Assembly (NCBI RefSeq): GCF_032062135.1 | Contig: NC_092864.1 | Location: 19,688,946-19,752,945 of the forward strand | Direction: 5' to 3' | Length of the DNA stretch: 64,000 nt | From: Pyxicephalus adspersus | Lineage: Eukaryota > Chordata > Amphibia > Anura > Pyxicephalidae | Shown: positions 48,018 through 59,020 of the stretch, one piece after another | Position numbering within the stretch: the stretch's first letter is position 1 | How the letters are laid out: every line of letters starts with the position of its first letter | Program-made: the position numbers and the translations under genes | Notes under the pieces: generated by a model | The model's database searches: none | What the model saw: the letters and a program-made list of their open reading frames with translations, nothing else | What the model was told of the DNA's origin: nothing

Positions 48018-50602
48018 AAAACCATGTAATCCTTGCAGGGAGGGGGTGCACAATAAAGTTTTTTACCTGCCTGGATTTCGACTTTACATTACAATAGTTT
48101 TTGACTACAACTAACAGACTATAGAAACATTTTTAATGAGTAAAGTGAAGTAACTAAAGCTGATGGGTTTCCATTACAAAACTACGGCCACTCATGTCTC
48201 TCATCTCCTTCTCCTCAAGTGAAACAAAATACTGTTCTCTGTAGAGTTTTCAAAGCTTGGTAAACAATAATTTTATCCATATGTACTTACCGTATGTAGT
48301 TACTTGTGCAGCTATATAGCTCTGGGACCCCTGTGCTTTGGGGCTCTTTAGCATTTACATGGCTTTTCATACTTTGATTACAGCATTGCCTATAACCAGC
48401 ACTTCTACACAACTAAATCAAAGCAATTAAAACTCCATTAACAGGAAAGTAAATCTTTTTTCCTTCATCTATGCCCATTATGATGGCTTTGTTACATGAT
48501 GTTGACATTCTATTTATTGTCAGTATACCCGAGTGGATATTAATAAGGGAAACTCTGGTGTTTTATTTATAATCTTTCCATGTTTGTTTAAATGAGCTTT
48601 TTAGAGGCACCTTTTGCATTATTAGCACTAGATATTTAAATGCTGCCCATTATTAATTTAATTATAAGTTAATTAAAGTGCCACAATTCATTTTCTTATG
48701 CTTTTATCCTCCCTTTCAGCCAAACCAGTATTATCTGCTAAGTAACGGTGCTGCTTTGCAATGATTACATGCCACTCATTGCCAGCTCTTGCACATACAT
48801 CAGCAATAAGTCATATTCCTTTATTATTTCAAAGAGTTCTTTGAATTCCTTTGTATAATTGTTCCCGTTTTCACTTAGAATCAGCGTTTGTGCTGTAGAG
48901 AGCCCAGGAATGCTTTCTCTGATGAGATCTGTGATTTGTTCTCAATTGAAATTTTGTTTGTATCATTTAAAAGTGTGTTTTTTGTGCCTTAGAACTTAAA
49001 ACATAAAAAACTTTTTCAGTGCTTTGGTAAGGTAGAATTGGCAAGGTAAGAGGTCCTAGTGGAAAAGATGCTTGGATTTTTAGAAACTTTTAGGGTCTAT
49101 TAAGATCTATGTGATGTGTTCATGCTTATGTGTTAGCATGTGTTATGTTGCATGTTAATGACTTGCATTAAGGCAGCCCAATAAAAGTTAATGAGCTGCC
49201 AAAACAACCGATGACCCTTTTTCAAACTAATACTGCTGTGTATTGCCTACCTTGCAGCATGCTGGGGTGCCATTCAATATGATTGGTACCACATATTATG
49301 TGCATCACTAATGCATGTGGTATTCCATGCATTACCATAATCCAAAGATCTGAATGGTCCATTTAACATACCTTTAAGGCAGATATAAAAAACAAATGAA
49401 TTCAGCTCCATATGCATTATTGGATCATTAATTTTAAAGTCTAGTAGTCCAAGTATGTGAATGTGACTTTGTATAGGAAACCAATCAGCTGTGCTGTAGT
49501 ACTCACAATCAGCTGTGTGCTAACAAGAAACATGGAGATAGCTAAGTGGCAGAGAGATGATCTCATCAGTCCACCGCTTCTCACTTTATTATCTAGTCAC
49601 AGGCTGAGGGAGCAACCAGACATATAAGAGTCACTTGAACGAAAAAGAGAAAAATTAGGTATTTGTCCTACTAGACAAAGCTGTTCTATGTTGTAGAGCT
49701 GTGTAAATTTCACAACTAGATGGACAGAAATACAAATTTCACCTGTGTATGTAGCTGTTTGTCTGAAGTTCAACTTTAAATATGACTTCACTTCTGAGAC
49801 ACTTTTCATTGTTCAAATAGAATTCTACAGAATTAAAAAAAAGATCTAAGAGAATTGCAGAACAGCAGGATATAAATCCCTCTTATTGATCTGCTAATGC
49901 GATTTTTCCATATAAAAAATTACACCGTGGCTTTATTAGGTAGTTGAAACAAATGTAAATGTAAAAAAATAATAGCTTGGTGCTTTATATATTCATGTTT
50001 ACATTCATTTGCGGGTCATAGATCAACAAACCACAGGTTGCCTAAGCATAAGTTTGTTAATTATCACTTTTCGTTGACCCAATGCATAGATTTCTTTCTC
50101 TTTTCTTAGAAGTGGATCAATTTTATTCAAGTAAACTTTTATGCCATGAAAAATATGGGAAACAAGAATTATAGTTATTGTGACTGCAGCAGGGTCCTGG
50201 TGATGGTCCAAGCTGGAATCCTTTAGGTATACATTCATGAAAGGTTTCTTTTATCAGCCCCATTGTTCTGTAGCTGTAACAGACAAATGTTGGCTAACAT
50301 TGTATATCAGATTGAGGGATAATTGGTGTATATATATATAGAGGAATAATGATTTCAGTGAAATATTACTGTTAGGTGAGTTCAGCATTGAAGTACATTT
50401 GACAATTCATGACCATACATGATTCAACCCCATTACAATGTTCCAGGGTGACACTGAGACATTTAGGACTATTCTATGGGGTAGTTATGAATACTTCTGA
50501 CTTTGACGTGTTAATTATCTATGCAGTTGAGAGGATTCTTCCTTTTTTTCAAAACCAAATATTGCTACCAAGCTATCTAAAGGATTTGAAAAAAGAGGTA
50601 TA
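48018..50602. other. Repeat-poor stretch, candidate conserved block
   Basis: No gene seen. 48480-48980 is free of repeats and includes a cluster of homeodomain-type TAATTA/TTAATT motifs at 48648-48680. It is a candidate conserved regulatory element, by appearance only. Confidence 0.4.
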
Positions 50603-50897
50603 AGCTCGACCATAAGGCCAAAGTTGGTGTCTCGGGGGGATCTTGGTACGAGCTGGCCTTTAAATAGAAGTCTTCTTAAACATTTTACTTTGACTTTTAA
50701 GATAAATTTTGAATAAATGATGGAAAGTCAGCCTTCTGGATTTTGAAATGGTGGCAATCAACTCAATTCTCCATGGAAATATAACATGCTTGGACTTTGT
50801 TTACTTGATCTATGTACTTTGGTTTCCTACCACAAAATGTACAAGTAGATTAGTCCACTTCGAACCAACTTTGGCCTTGTTTAACTATGGTTGAGCT
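50603..50897. mobile_element. Putative DNA transposon with about 30-bp terminal inverted repeats
   Basis: The left end AGCTCGACCATAAGGCC continuing 'aaagttggt' is mirrored by the right end, whose reverse complement reads AGCTCAACCATAGTTAAAC then 'aaggccaaagttggt'. The arms differ by a small insertion. The flanks do not give a clear target duplication, so the superfamily is open. Confidence 0.6.
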
Positions 50898-50980
50898 TTT
50901 GTAGTCAAACTTTTTTTCTAATCATATTTTAAATAATGAGTAAGGAGTATGCTCCAGACCCCCTTCATTGATGCTCGCTT

Positions 50981-51122
50981 AGGGCTTACAAAAATCAGGC
51001 ATTCTCTCAAAAATTGCCTTGTGGGAATCCTCCAGGTCCATGTGTTTGAATGGCAGTAACTGATTCTCACCAGGAAATATTTGAGGCAATGTCCGATTCC
51101 CTGTTTTATGAATAGAGCTCTT
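50981..51122. repeat. Second foldback family, copy 1
   Basis: Shares 'cctccaggtccatgtgtttg', 'agtaactgattctcaccagg' and 'ttccctgttttatgaataga' with 62207-62358, and its ends are imperfect inverted repeats (AGGGCTTACAAAAATCAGG against AGAGCTCTATTCATAAAACAGG). Confidence 0.6.
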
Positions 51123-51879
51123 GAGGAGACTTTAAAACCAACCCCTCAAAAAAGGTAAAATCACAGTATGCAGTTGTTGTAAAGAAGTGTGTTTGACTAC
51201 CTTTATCACTAACTACATGTTCAGGATAAGCTATTGTACATTATACACAATGATTTATCCATTTCAATCAATAATAGGTGTATCTATGTGTATGTATATT
51301 TAGACACATTGGTGGTTGGTGCTGTTGGATATACCAAAGAAGAAATGAATGTCACTAGTTACTGCTGATATGTGGGGATGTGAAGCATACTGCTGGTGAT
51401 ATCCTCTAAGGCATTTATGTCATTAAATTTATTTAAGGTCATTAAAATGTTGCATTCGGTTTAGCTCTGTGTACAGTCTCTAAACTAACAAAAGGATTTT
51501 ATGAAAATCCAAACATAATTTACACTTCTATTATTATTAAAATGACAAACATACTGTAAACATGATACTCCAGGGCTGTTTCAAAAACTGTAGCAGTGGA
51601 AAACAATGAAGGTGCCCATGGCAACCAATTAAGTGGTATATTTTGTATTCTACACACGCTATATAAATGACAGGATTTGATTGGTAATTTAGCTGGTGTA
51701 AATAGGTGTTTACTAACAAAATATGTGCATAAAAATATGATGTTTCTACCTCTAGTCCATAAGGTAAGGTCATTTTTCTCATCTGTGAACACAGTTATTA
51801 GAATCTTATATGGGCTTTGACAAGTTATTGTCAATTCTGAAGTTGTTTTTCATAATTAAAACATTTGCATGTTTCAAAA
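51123..51879. other. Intergenic or intronic sequence, no gene seen
   Basis: Two overlapping minus frames (51520-51834, 104 codons, and 51537-51782) have no recognisable domain. Confidence 0.45.
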
Positions 51880-52404
51880 TACTGGTAGTCCCCGGGTTAA
51901 GGACATCCAACATACGGACGACCCCTAAATATGAAAGGGGCTTCCCTGCTTCCCAGTGTGCAGGAAGGAGGCTTGGAGGGGGAGGGGGGCCATTTGCAAG
52001 ACCTGCAGAAGAAATATTTTGGTAAGCACAGCTGAGGTTGCGGGTGATCTTGGAGGGGGGGGGGCGGGTGAGCTCTTTCTGCAGCCTCTTGTAACTTCTT
52101 AATGACAAGACAAACTCTGCAGTTGTTTATTTTTGCGTATCAAAGCACAGCTTGCTCCAGACGTTAATTAATGTCTAGGTTCCATACAATTTTTGTTTTT
52201 GTTTTTTTTTGCTTGGTTTGTGATTAGCTCACAGTGAGGATTTATTACAGTAACTGACACTATGCTGCCTAATATTATGTTGAGACAAACATCTGTCCAA
52301 ATTGCATTTAATAAAATAATGTACCTGTTCCGACTTACATACAAATTCAACTGAAGAACAAACCTAAAGTCCCTATCTCGTATGTAACCCGGGGACTACC
52401 TGTA
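51880..52404. mobile_element. Tc1/mariner-superfamily (pogo/Tigger-like) non-autonomous element
   Basis: The 521-base element (51882-52402) begins CTGGTAGTCCCCGGGTTAAG. The right end, reverse complemented, begins CAGGTAGTCCCCGGGTTACA. Both ends abut TA (51880-51881 and 52403-52404), the target duplication of this superfamily. The subterminal right part includes 'gacttacatacaaattcaac'. The interior holds G-rich tracts near 51975-52070. There is no transposase. Confidence 0.85.
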
Positions 52405-52520
52405 ATAACTATTAATCCTACCATAAAGGTCCTTGTTCAGCCATTTTTTGTTATTAACAAGGTCAGGTTTTCCATAAGGCTACCTAGGCCATGGGGAAAA
52501 AAGGATAGCATTTGTTTAGT

Positions 52521-52915
52521 AACCCCAATTTCTCTGTAATAGTGAGGTGTGGGAAACCAAAAATCTATCCACCCACTAATTCCCTCCAACATTTCATCAT
52601 TATATCATTATTAGAACATAAAATGCTCTGCCCATCAAAACTTACTACTCTGTCACAAATAACTGTCTGCGTCCAATATTTGAACCCCAATTTCTCTAAG
52701 GTGTAGGTAAAAAAATGAATGGGAGTGGGAGACTTGTTACTAACCCCCCCCCCCCATATTTTATCACTATAGCATCATTAGAACATAAACTCTACCTATC
52801 AATATGCACTGTCTCTGCTTCCCCTTCCTTGAACCCCAATAGGTGCCCTACACATAGCTGGCCACTTACCTTCTTTAAATCCCAAATTCTCAGAAATGGG
52901 AAGATGTAGGGACCT
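52521..52915. repeat. Degenerate tandem repeat, period about 150-165 bp
   Basis: 'aaccccaatttctct' recurs at 52521 and 52683, with further decayed versions near 52832 and 52880. 'catcattagaacataaa(a/c)' recurs at about 52608 and 52770. A 12-base C run lies near 52745. This gives about two and a half decayed copies. Confidence 0.68.
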
Positions 52916-53048
52916 GAAGATGTAGTAGTAAGAACATGTCCCACTTGGCTATCTGTCACATGAGTTGCAATTCCCTGGAAGTATCCATTGAAGGGTTATT
53001 GGGTTTCAAAGAAGGTCAGCGACTACTGTACAACTGACATGATACATT

Positions 53049-53260
53049 GGATCTGATTTGATAAAGCTCTCCAAGGCTGGAGAAGATACACTTTCATGAG
53101 TGAACCTGGGTGATCATGAAAACATGGAATGGATTTCATAAATGTGATCTACTATATACTTATATATCATTAAATATTTTCAATCCTGGACCAGATCCAT
53201 TCCAGGTTTGCTGGATCATCCAGGTTCACCAATGAAAGTGAAAGCTTTATTATTTAAATA
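53049..53260. mobile_element. Foldback element, with altered centre and right end
   Basis: The left terminus GGATCTGATTTGATAAAGCTC and both arms ('ggtgatcatgaaaacatgg', 'ccaggtttgctggatcatcc') are present. The centre carries an AT-rich insertion (about 53140-53175) and the terminal right arm is degraded. Confidence 0.75.
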
Positions 53261-54158
53261 AATTACAACCTAATTAGTCCAGTACAGTTCCCACACCATG
53301 AAGGTTATAGTCATGTTGGCATGGGCACTGGACTTAAGCAGTAGTAATTATTGAGCTCCATTTTGGAATATTGTTAGTTTATGAAATGCTAATAAAGGTC
53401 AATTAGGATACTAATAAACCATTGGCATTCTAACTGCACTGAATTCATAGTTTGGGAAGTTCTGCAAGTACAGAAGTCAAGGACTGACTGGTATCAACCA
53501 TTTTTATACACAGGTCAATAATGACTAAAATATCTGCATATTTCTCTTACAACAGGTTTCATTTACAAAAAAAAAACATTTACCAGTGTATTATTAGAAA
53601 GCCTCCGATGATCAGGAGAGGTCCAGGTGTTGCCACTGGCAAAAATAGTTCAGAATCACTGAGATGGAACTTTCAGCACAAGAGGAGGGAGCTGAACAGA
53701 TTAAGCGTTCCTAATATTCTCTCTGCGCTTTGTCGGTGAATCAACAATTGCACAATTTGATGATGATGAGAAGGTTAGGAAAATGTCATGATTGCCCTGC
53801 ATAGCTGTCTCATTTAGCAAAATAAATCCTCCCAGCAGTCGCTACCATTTAACTTGTCATAAAACACATCAGGTACTGGCATATAAATCACAACAAACAT
53901 TAGAAAGGATTATTGCTTAATATGGTTACATGATCTGTTGGGAGCTTTGCCCTCTTCTCATTTTTCTGCATTGTTACATAGAACCACACTCAGTTTCCAC
54001 TGATTATGTTTTTTACAGGTTGGAAAAAAATATCATATCATCCCATACTGAATCATATACAGGAGATATGTGAGAAAAGGTGACAGGTTCAGGTCATTCT
54101 GACATTGATCCTGAGTAGGTTATAGCATCACCTGCAAGTATTTTACAAGCATCAAAAG
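53261..54158. other. Intergenic or intronic sequence, no gene seen
   Basis: The frame at 53521-53739 is not recognisable. No repeats seen. Confidence 0.5.
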
Positions 54159-54423
54159 CAGCTTTTGCTAACCATTAGCAAACCCATAAAATGACCTTCA
54201 GGTCCAAGGCAACCTTTGCTTATAATTATTATATTTATAACTCATGGCACATTAGTGTAGACAGTTAGTTAACATACAGGAACAAAAAAAAGAACAAGGC
54301 ATGGACTTGGCATATTTGACACCTAAGGTTGTTCTATTCAATGAAATTATAAAAATGAAATGAAACAAATGATAATAACTGCCAGAAAATTAACTGCATT
54401 GAAGTTACAATATATTGTTTCCA

Positions 54424-54550
54424 ACATTAGTGGCCAGTGGAGAAAACTCACCTTACATTGTTAGTCTGTGGGAGAAGGAATCATTTACATTGGTGGCCAA
54501 TGGAAATAGGGCCCCTTTGCACTGTTGGTCAAAAGGGAAGAATGCTCCTT
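54424..54550. repeat. Four-copy 31-32-bp minisatellite inside the outer hAT
   Basis: Units begin near 54424, 54455, 54487 and 54519, each a variant of 'acattggtggccaatggaa' followed by about 12 bases ending in CTT or TTT. Confidence 0.7.
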
Positions 54551-54627
54551 AGAAAAGACGTTGAGGGAAGGGTGTCAAATTGTCCAAGAAGCAGAAATTA
54601 GTGATTGCTCAAGGAACCCCTAGAAGC

Positions 54628-54871
54628 CTCTTGAACAATGTTTCTCAGCCAGGGTTCTTCCAGAAGTTGCTAACTTTTCCTTGATTGAGCAATTTGTTTG
54701 TAAATTTTGTCAGTTTAAGTGACACCAATGATCTTTTTGGCTATCATTGGTTTGGCTATCATAAGGATGACTATCTTTCCACTGTACAACACACTAAAAT
54801 ACTGTGAGCTGTGGATATAGGGGATTAAGGGTTCCCCCATGTAAGAAGAGTTGAGAAAAACTGCTCTAGAG
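54628..54871. mobile_element. Nested hAT-type MITE
   Basis: Element 54636-54863 (228 bases) starts CAATGTTTCTCAGCCAGGG, and its right end, reverse complemented, starts CAGTTTTTCTCAACTC. Flanks CTCTTGAA (54628-54635) and CTCTAGAG (54864-54871) agree at 6 of 8 positions. The flanking sequence on each side belongs to the outer element, showing the order of insertion. Confidence 0.72.
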
Positions 54872-54911
54872 GAAACCTGGTTGAGAAAGGCAGATCTGGT
54901 GATTGCTGCAT

Positions 54912-55109
54912 TGTAGAAAAAATACATTTTAATCGGTGAACATGGATGATCCAGTAAGTCTGGAATACATTTCTTAAAAGTAATTTGCTGTTTATTAGCA
55001 AACCTTTTTCAATTCTTGATCAGATCCATTCTATTTTTGCTGGATTACCCAGGTTCATTGATGAAAGTTTCTCCTCTCCAGTCTTGGAGAGCTTTGATAA
55101 ATCAGGTCC
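54912..55109. mobile_element. Foldback element, left terminus lost
   Basis: The right half is complete ('gctggattacccaggttca', 'ctctccagtcttggagag', 'gataaatcaggtcc'). The left arm starts only at 'tacattttaatcggtgaac'. It abuts the right end of the hAT pair. Confidence 0.75.
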
Positions 55110-55164
55110 ACTAGTACAATTTTTGTGCAATGGAAATATTGTATTTCTATATTAAAAAAGTTAT

Positions 55165-55580
55165 CCTAAATATATGCCCTAAAGTTGGTGGACATCTAAC
55201 CACAATGCCAAAAAAATTTGGTAATAATATGGCAGTGGTCTCTACTCTTTTGGGAAGACTTTCCAACTTTTCCACTGTGTCTAGGGAAATCCGTGGCCAT
55301 TCAGCCAGAAGAGCATTTATTGACCAAAGATCTGACTCCCAATCAGCCTCTCAATTTAAATTTTTGCCAGCTTTGAGTTCTGCGCTTTGTTGCGACCTCT
55401 TGAGGGATTAGGCCTCAACACCAAACGCCTCACACCATTTCCTTAAGGACCTGGCTTTGTGCACAGTCATGTTGGAACATAAAAAGACTTTCTCCCAATT
55501 GCGCCCACAAAGTTGGAAGTGTCCACTTGTCTAAAATTGGATTATATGATGCATTACCAGCAACTTTCGCTCGGCACACT
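55165..55580 (-). pseudogene. Tc1/mariner-like transposase remnant
   Basis: Two conserved blocks of a Tc1-type DDE transposase are visible on the minus strand in different frames. At 55484-55455 the residues FMFQHDCAQSQ match the block around the second catalytic aspartate (family form close to FQxDNAPxH). At 55321-55228 a 31-codon open stretch starting INALLAEWPRISLDTVEKL and including ESLPKRV matches the C-terminal block (family form close to ESMPRR). The stretch between them, which should carry the SPDLNPIE motif, is shortened and full of stops and frameshifts. The enzyme would have cut and joined transposon ends in the nucleus; this copy is dead. The plus-strand frame at 55130-55411 is its shadow. 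The ends of the element are not defined. Confidence 0.78.
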
Positions 55581-58281
55581 TGCCCTCAGTAATTTGGTGA
55601 TGTGTTAATATATATTTGGTCATATAGTAGATGTGGTAATGAGGAGTCCACAAAGTTTTTCCCGTAAATAAGTGCTGAGAATAGATCTGAGCTCTCCTCT
55701 GTATAGTGCATATACTTCGTAGTGTAAACAGAGAACAAAAAATCACCAGGAACTGCCGAAAAGGTTTTTTGGCAAAAAAAGATTTGCATCTTTCTTCTGG
55801 CAAATTCTCTATCTTCTGGTGACTAAAAATGGTTTATTTTTCATTTAATTGCACAAGGTAAGTATTATCAGCAGTTCCATCAACAAACTAACAACAAACA
55901 GCCCTCGATGTTTAACAAGAAACCATTTGTGCTTCTATATTTCATTTCATAACACCTCTAATTTCTGCTCTTCTTGATTGAATTTCACAGCTAGGATGTA
56001 ATGGTTGGTGCAAAAAAACCTTCAGAAACCACTCTTGCCTATGGAACCATTAAACTAATAATTTCATGTCTGTATTTGCTTGCAAATAGTCTTTTTAACT
56101 GTCAGAACTCAAAATGAATGCTTTGCTCAGTTATAAACTATTGTAACATAATTGGAATATTATATTTAATAATTATAACATAACTGAATGTGACAAGATA
56201 TCAAATAATCAGTCAAATGGTTTTTATTTGAAACATATAAAAATATATAATTGGCAAATTCTGTTGTAAAGTATTGCTTGAACTAGATACCACCAGAAAA
56301 GTTCTCTGAATAACAATAATGGACTTGATATCACCAGGGTACCTGACTTTTGTTAAGCACTTGGCCATTAGATTTTTGACCTCCTGTGCTACCTTTGCTA
56401 ATGTTTTTAAATAAGTGCAACAGTGATATATTTAAATCGCACTGGGACATGGTCCTCTGGTGCTCAAGCATACTTCAAAAGTGAGTCCCTCCTCCTATAT
56501 ATGACAAATTGTGCTTGTACATACAGGGGCAAGAAGGAGGCAAGGTAAAACTTACAGCATTTCTCAAAGGTCAACAATTTGCCATCTGACTGGTCCCACA
56601 AAGGCCATTCTTTTATTGTCTAATTAGTGGGTTTCTCCAATGTCATCATATATGGTGCAGTGGATTCTTTGGGTCACACACAAAATGATATGTAGCAATT
56701 TTCTGCATTGCCTTTGACCTATTGACTTCATTCTCTATAGTTTTGAAGTGTGGACTCTTGAAGTCTTGTGATTCAGGCACCCTAAAGCTCAGGAACATTT
56801 TGCATTCAGCCCACCGATTCAGGTAATTTTATGGAAACACATGCACGATATGCTGCCTTTTGATAGTTTTTCTGATCGGATTTAATTTATCATTCACACA
56901 TACAACTTTAACTAACATGTCAGATTGGAAACCCACAGAGGTCAGTTGCTGATCTGATAATATTACTGGAAAACAGACATTATAGCCAGATTGGTGACTT
57001 CCATATTTGTTCCTGCTGATAGTTTGGTCATTAACTTGTCCATAGCCTTTGATGGACAATTATAGAAGAAGCAATAATTTAAGAAAGTCAAGTCTCCACT
57101 AATGAAGTCACTTTATAGGACTATACAACTGCTAAGCAATTTGCCATTTTTATACTTAAGGGAAATTGGCAAATTGTTGTATTGGAGCTGCCAGAGCTCT
57201 TCACATAGAGGTTTAGAGTCTCTTTTTTGTTTTTTCACTGGCCATAAGCCTCATCTGGCAAGCCCAGGGCAAATTACTATTTTTCTTTTTATTAAAATAA
57301 CAGTTGCTAACAACATGCTTCTAAAATAAAGCTTTATTCATATTCCTTTGAGTCTCCTGCTTACTTATCGTGTCAATATTATTTATTGTTAGCAGTCAAA
57401 AAAAGCCTCCAAAATCCATATGATGATATCACAAGGGGGTCTGTTAGTGGTTGTCATAGAGAAGACAATCAATTTTTACAGAGTAAATGATCATACTTCA
57501 ATTTCTGAAGCATACAAATTCATTTAATAATCACGTCATTCATTATCATGCTATCACCCTGTCCTGAGGATGGGCTAGATAGAATCCTATATTGCAAATT
57601 CAGCCTCCCTCATTAGACAGTAAAAACATCATTAAATCCAGACGCTTTCATTATTTTCCATATGTAGGTTGTAAGGTAACAGACTGTTTGCACTATTTTT
57701 ACCCAGAAACATTTAATTTCATTTTCAGCTCAACAGCTGTGACTCATAAACATTATCCTATTGCCAAGGAGAGCGCTAATCTCAGGCCCCTTGTGGGTTA
57801 ATGCGGGGTAATCTGCTTGTATATGTTCCTGAACTCTCCCTGGGTTCGTAAAGTTCTATAAATACTGTAGCTGTGTCACAAGTCAGGCAACGTAGGGAGC
57901 TACAGTATGTAAACATACATTAGCAAGGAAAGCTGTAATCCACTTAATAATATTGCTAATTGACCACACAGTAGTCAGCTGGATACACTAATTAAACATT
58001 TTTTTAGACTTTCCAGTACTTTTACTGCCTGCACGATGCTAGTAATTTATCAGGAATTATGATGAAAATGACCTAAGCGTAAGGTTTAGAACATTTATTT
58101 TATGTAAAAAGTCAGCCAAACATATGGACATATTTTAAATGACTAAACACGGATAATTTTTATTTCGATTTTATTTTGCCTACCTACTACTCTCACCCCA
58201 TCAACAATCTGAGAAAAATAATACAAACCAAAATGTTTTACAATTCCTACTTTTGACCAGTAATATTATAGAGCTCAAAGA
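55581..58281. other. Repeat-poor stretch, candidate conserved block
   Basis: No gene recognised. Overlapping minus frames at 55531-55803 are uncalled. 57540-57960 is repeat-free, balanced in composition and motif-rich, a candidate conserved non-coding block. Confidence 0.4.
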
Positions 58282-58301
58282 ATGGAACCAAAGCATGGAA
58301 G

Positions 58302-58395
58302 GTGGGTATTCAGAACATTTCCAGGTCCTGTCACTTTCACCTACGCAACATCTCCAAAATCCGCCCCTATCTGTCCCCTGAGACCACCAAACTCC
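58302..58395 (+). pseudogene. L2/CR1-type LINE reverse-transcriptase ORF fragment
   Basis: The frame from 58302 reads GIQNISRSCHFHLRNISKI and continues RPYLSPETTKL up to the gap. FHLRNISKIRP(Y)LS is the characteristic stretch after the reverse-transcriptase core of L2-type non-LTR retrotransposons, which encode endonuclease and reverse transcriptase. Nothing upstream looks like LINE coding sequence, so the copy is 5'-truncated, as is typical. The following part is hidden by the assembly gap, and the matching 3' tail appears on its far side. The long frames drawn through the Ns are meaningless. Confidence 0.78.
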
Positions 58396-58916
58396 NNNNN
58401 NNNNNNNNNNNNNNNNNNNNNNNNNNNNNNNNNNNNNNNNNNNNNNNNNNNNNNNNNNNNNNNNNNNNNNNNNNNNNNNNNNNNNNNNNNNNNNNNNNNN
58501 NNNNNNNNNNNNNNNNNNNNNNNNNNNNNNNNNNNNNNNNNNNNNNNNNNNNNNNNNNNNNNNNNNNNNNNNNNNNNNNNNNNNNNNNNNNNNNNNNNNN
58601 NNNNNNNNNNNNNNNNNNNNNNNNNNNNNNNNNNNNNNNNNNNNNNNNNNNNNNNNNNNNNNNNNNNNNNNNNNNNNNNNNNNNNNNNNNNNNNNNNNNN
58701 NNNNNNNNNNNNNNNNNNNNNNNNNNNNNNNNNNNNNNNNNNNNNNNNNNNNNNNNNNNNNNNNNNNNNNNNNNNNNNNNNNNNNNNNNNNNNNNNNNNN
58801 NNNNNNNNNNNNNNNNNNNNNNNNNNNNNNNNNNNNNNNNNNNNNNNNNNNNNNNNNNNNNNNNNNNNNNNNNNNNNNNNNNNNNNNNNNNNNNNNNNNN
58901 NNNNNNNNNNNNNNNN
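58396..58916. other. Assembly gap (521 N)
   Basis: All bases are N. By context the gap probably hides the C-terminal part of the L2 ORF and most of its 3' untranslated region. Confidence 0.99.
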
Positions 58917-59020
58917 CACTACATATCCCCCTCTTATTGTGCAATCCGTATTTAATGTACAGCACTGCGTGATATGTTGGCGCTATATAAATCCTGTTTA
59001 TTAATAATAATAATAATAAT
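58917..59020 (+). mobile_element. L2-type LINE 3' tail with (TAA)n end
   Basis: 'taatgtacagcactgcgtga', 'tatgttggcgctatataaat' and a terminal TAA microsatellite (59000-59020) form the 3' end of the LINE fragment before the gap. The same tail occurs at 12680-12830 (minus) and on the SINEs at 19338 and 42168. Confidence 0.82.

Larger units (their letters stand above)
54159..54893. mobile_element. Outer hAT-type element interrupted by a second hAT
   Basis: Left part (54159 onward, 'cagcttttgctaacc', 'aggtccaaggcaacc', 'ttataattattat') and right part ('gattgctcaaggaacccc', 'tagaagcctct', then 'gaaacctggttgagaaagg' after 54863) together follow the layout of 47740-48009. The continuity is broken exactly where the 54636-54863 element sits. 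The interior is expanded by a 32-bp minisatellite. Outer target duplication is not clear. Confidence 0.65.

Noticed and set aside
55130..55411. 93-codon plus-strand frame
   Set aside because: It is antisense to the Tc1-like transposase remnant.
58201..59004. Frames of 192-254 codons across the N gap
   Set aside because: They exist only because N codons are read through as unknown residues. Only the short L2 stretch before the gap has support.
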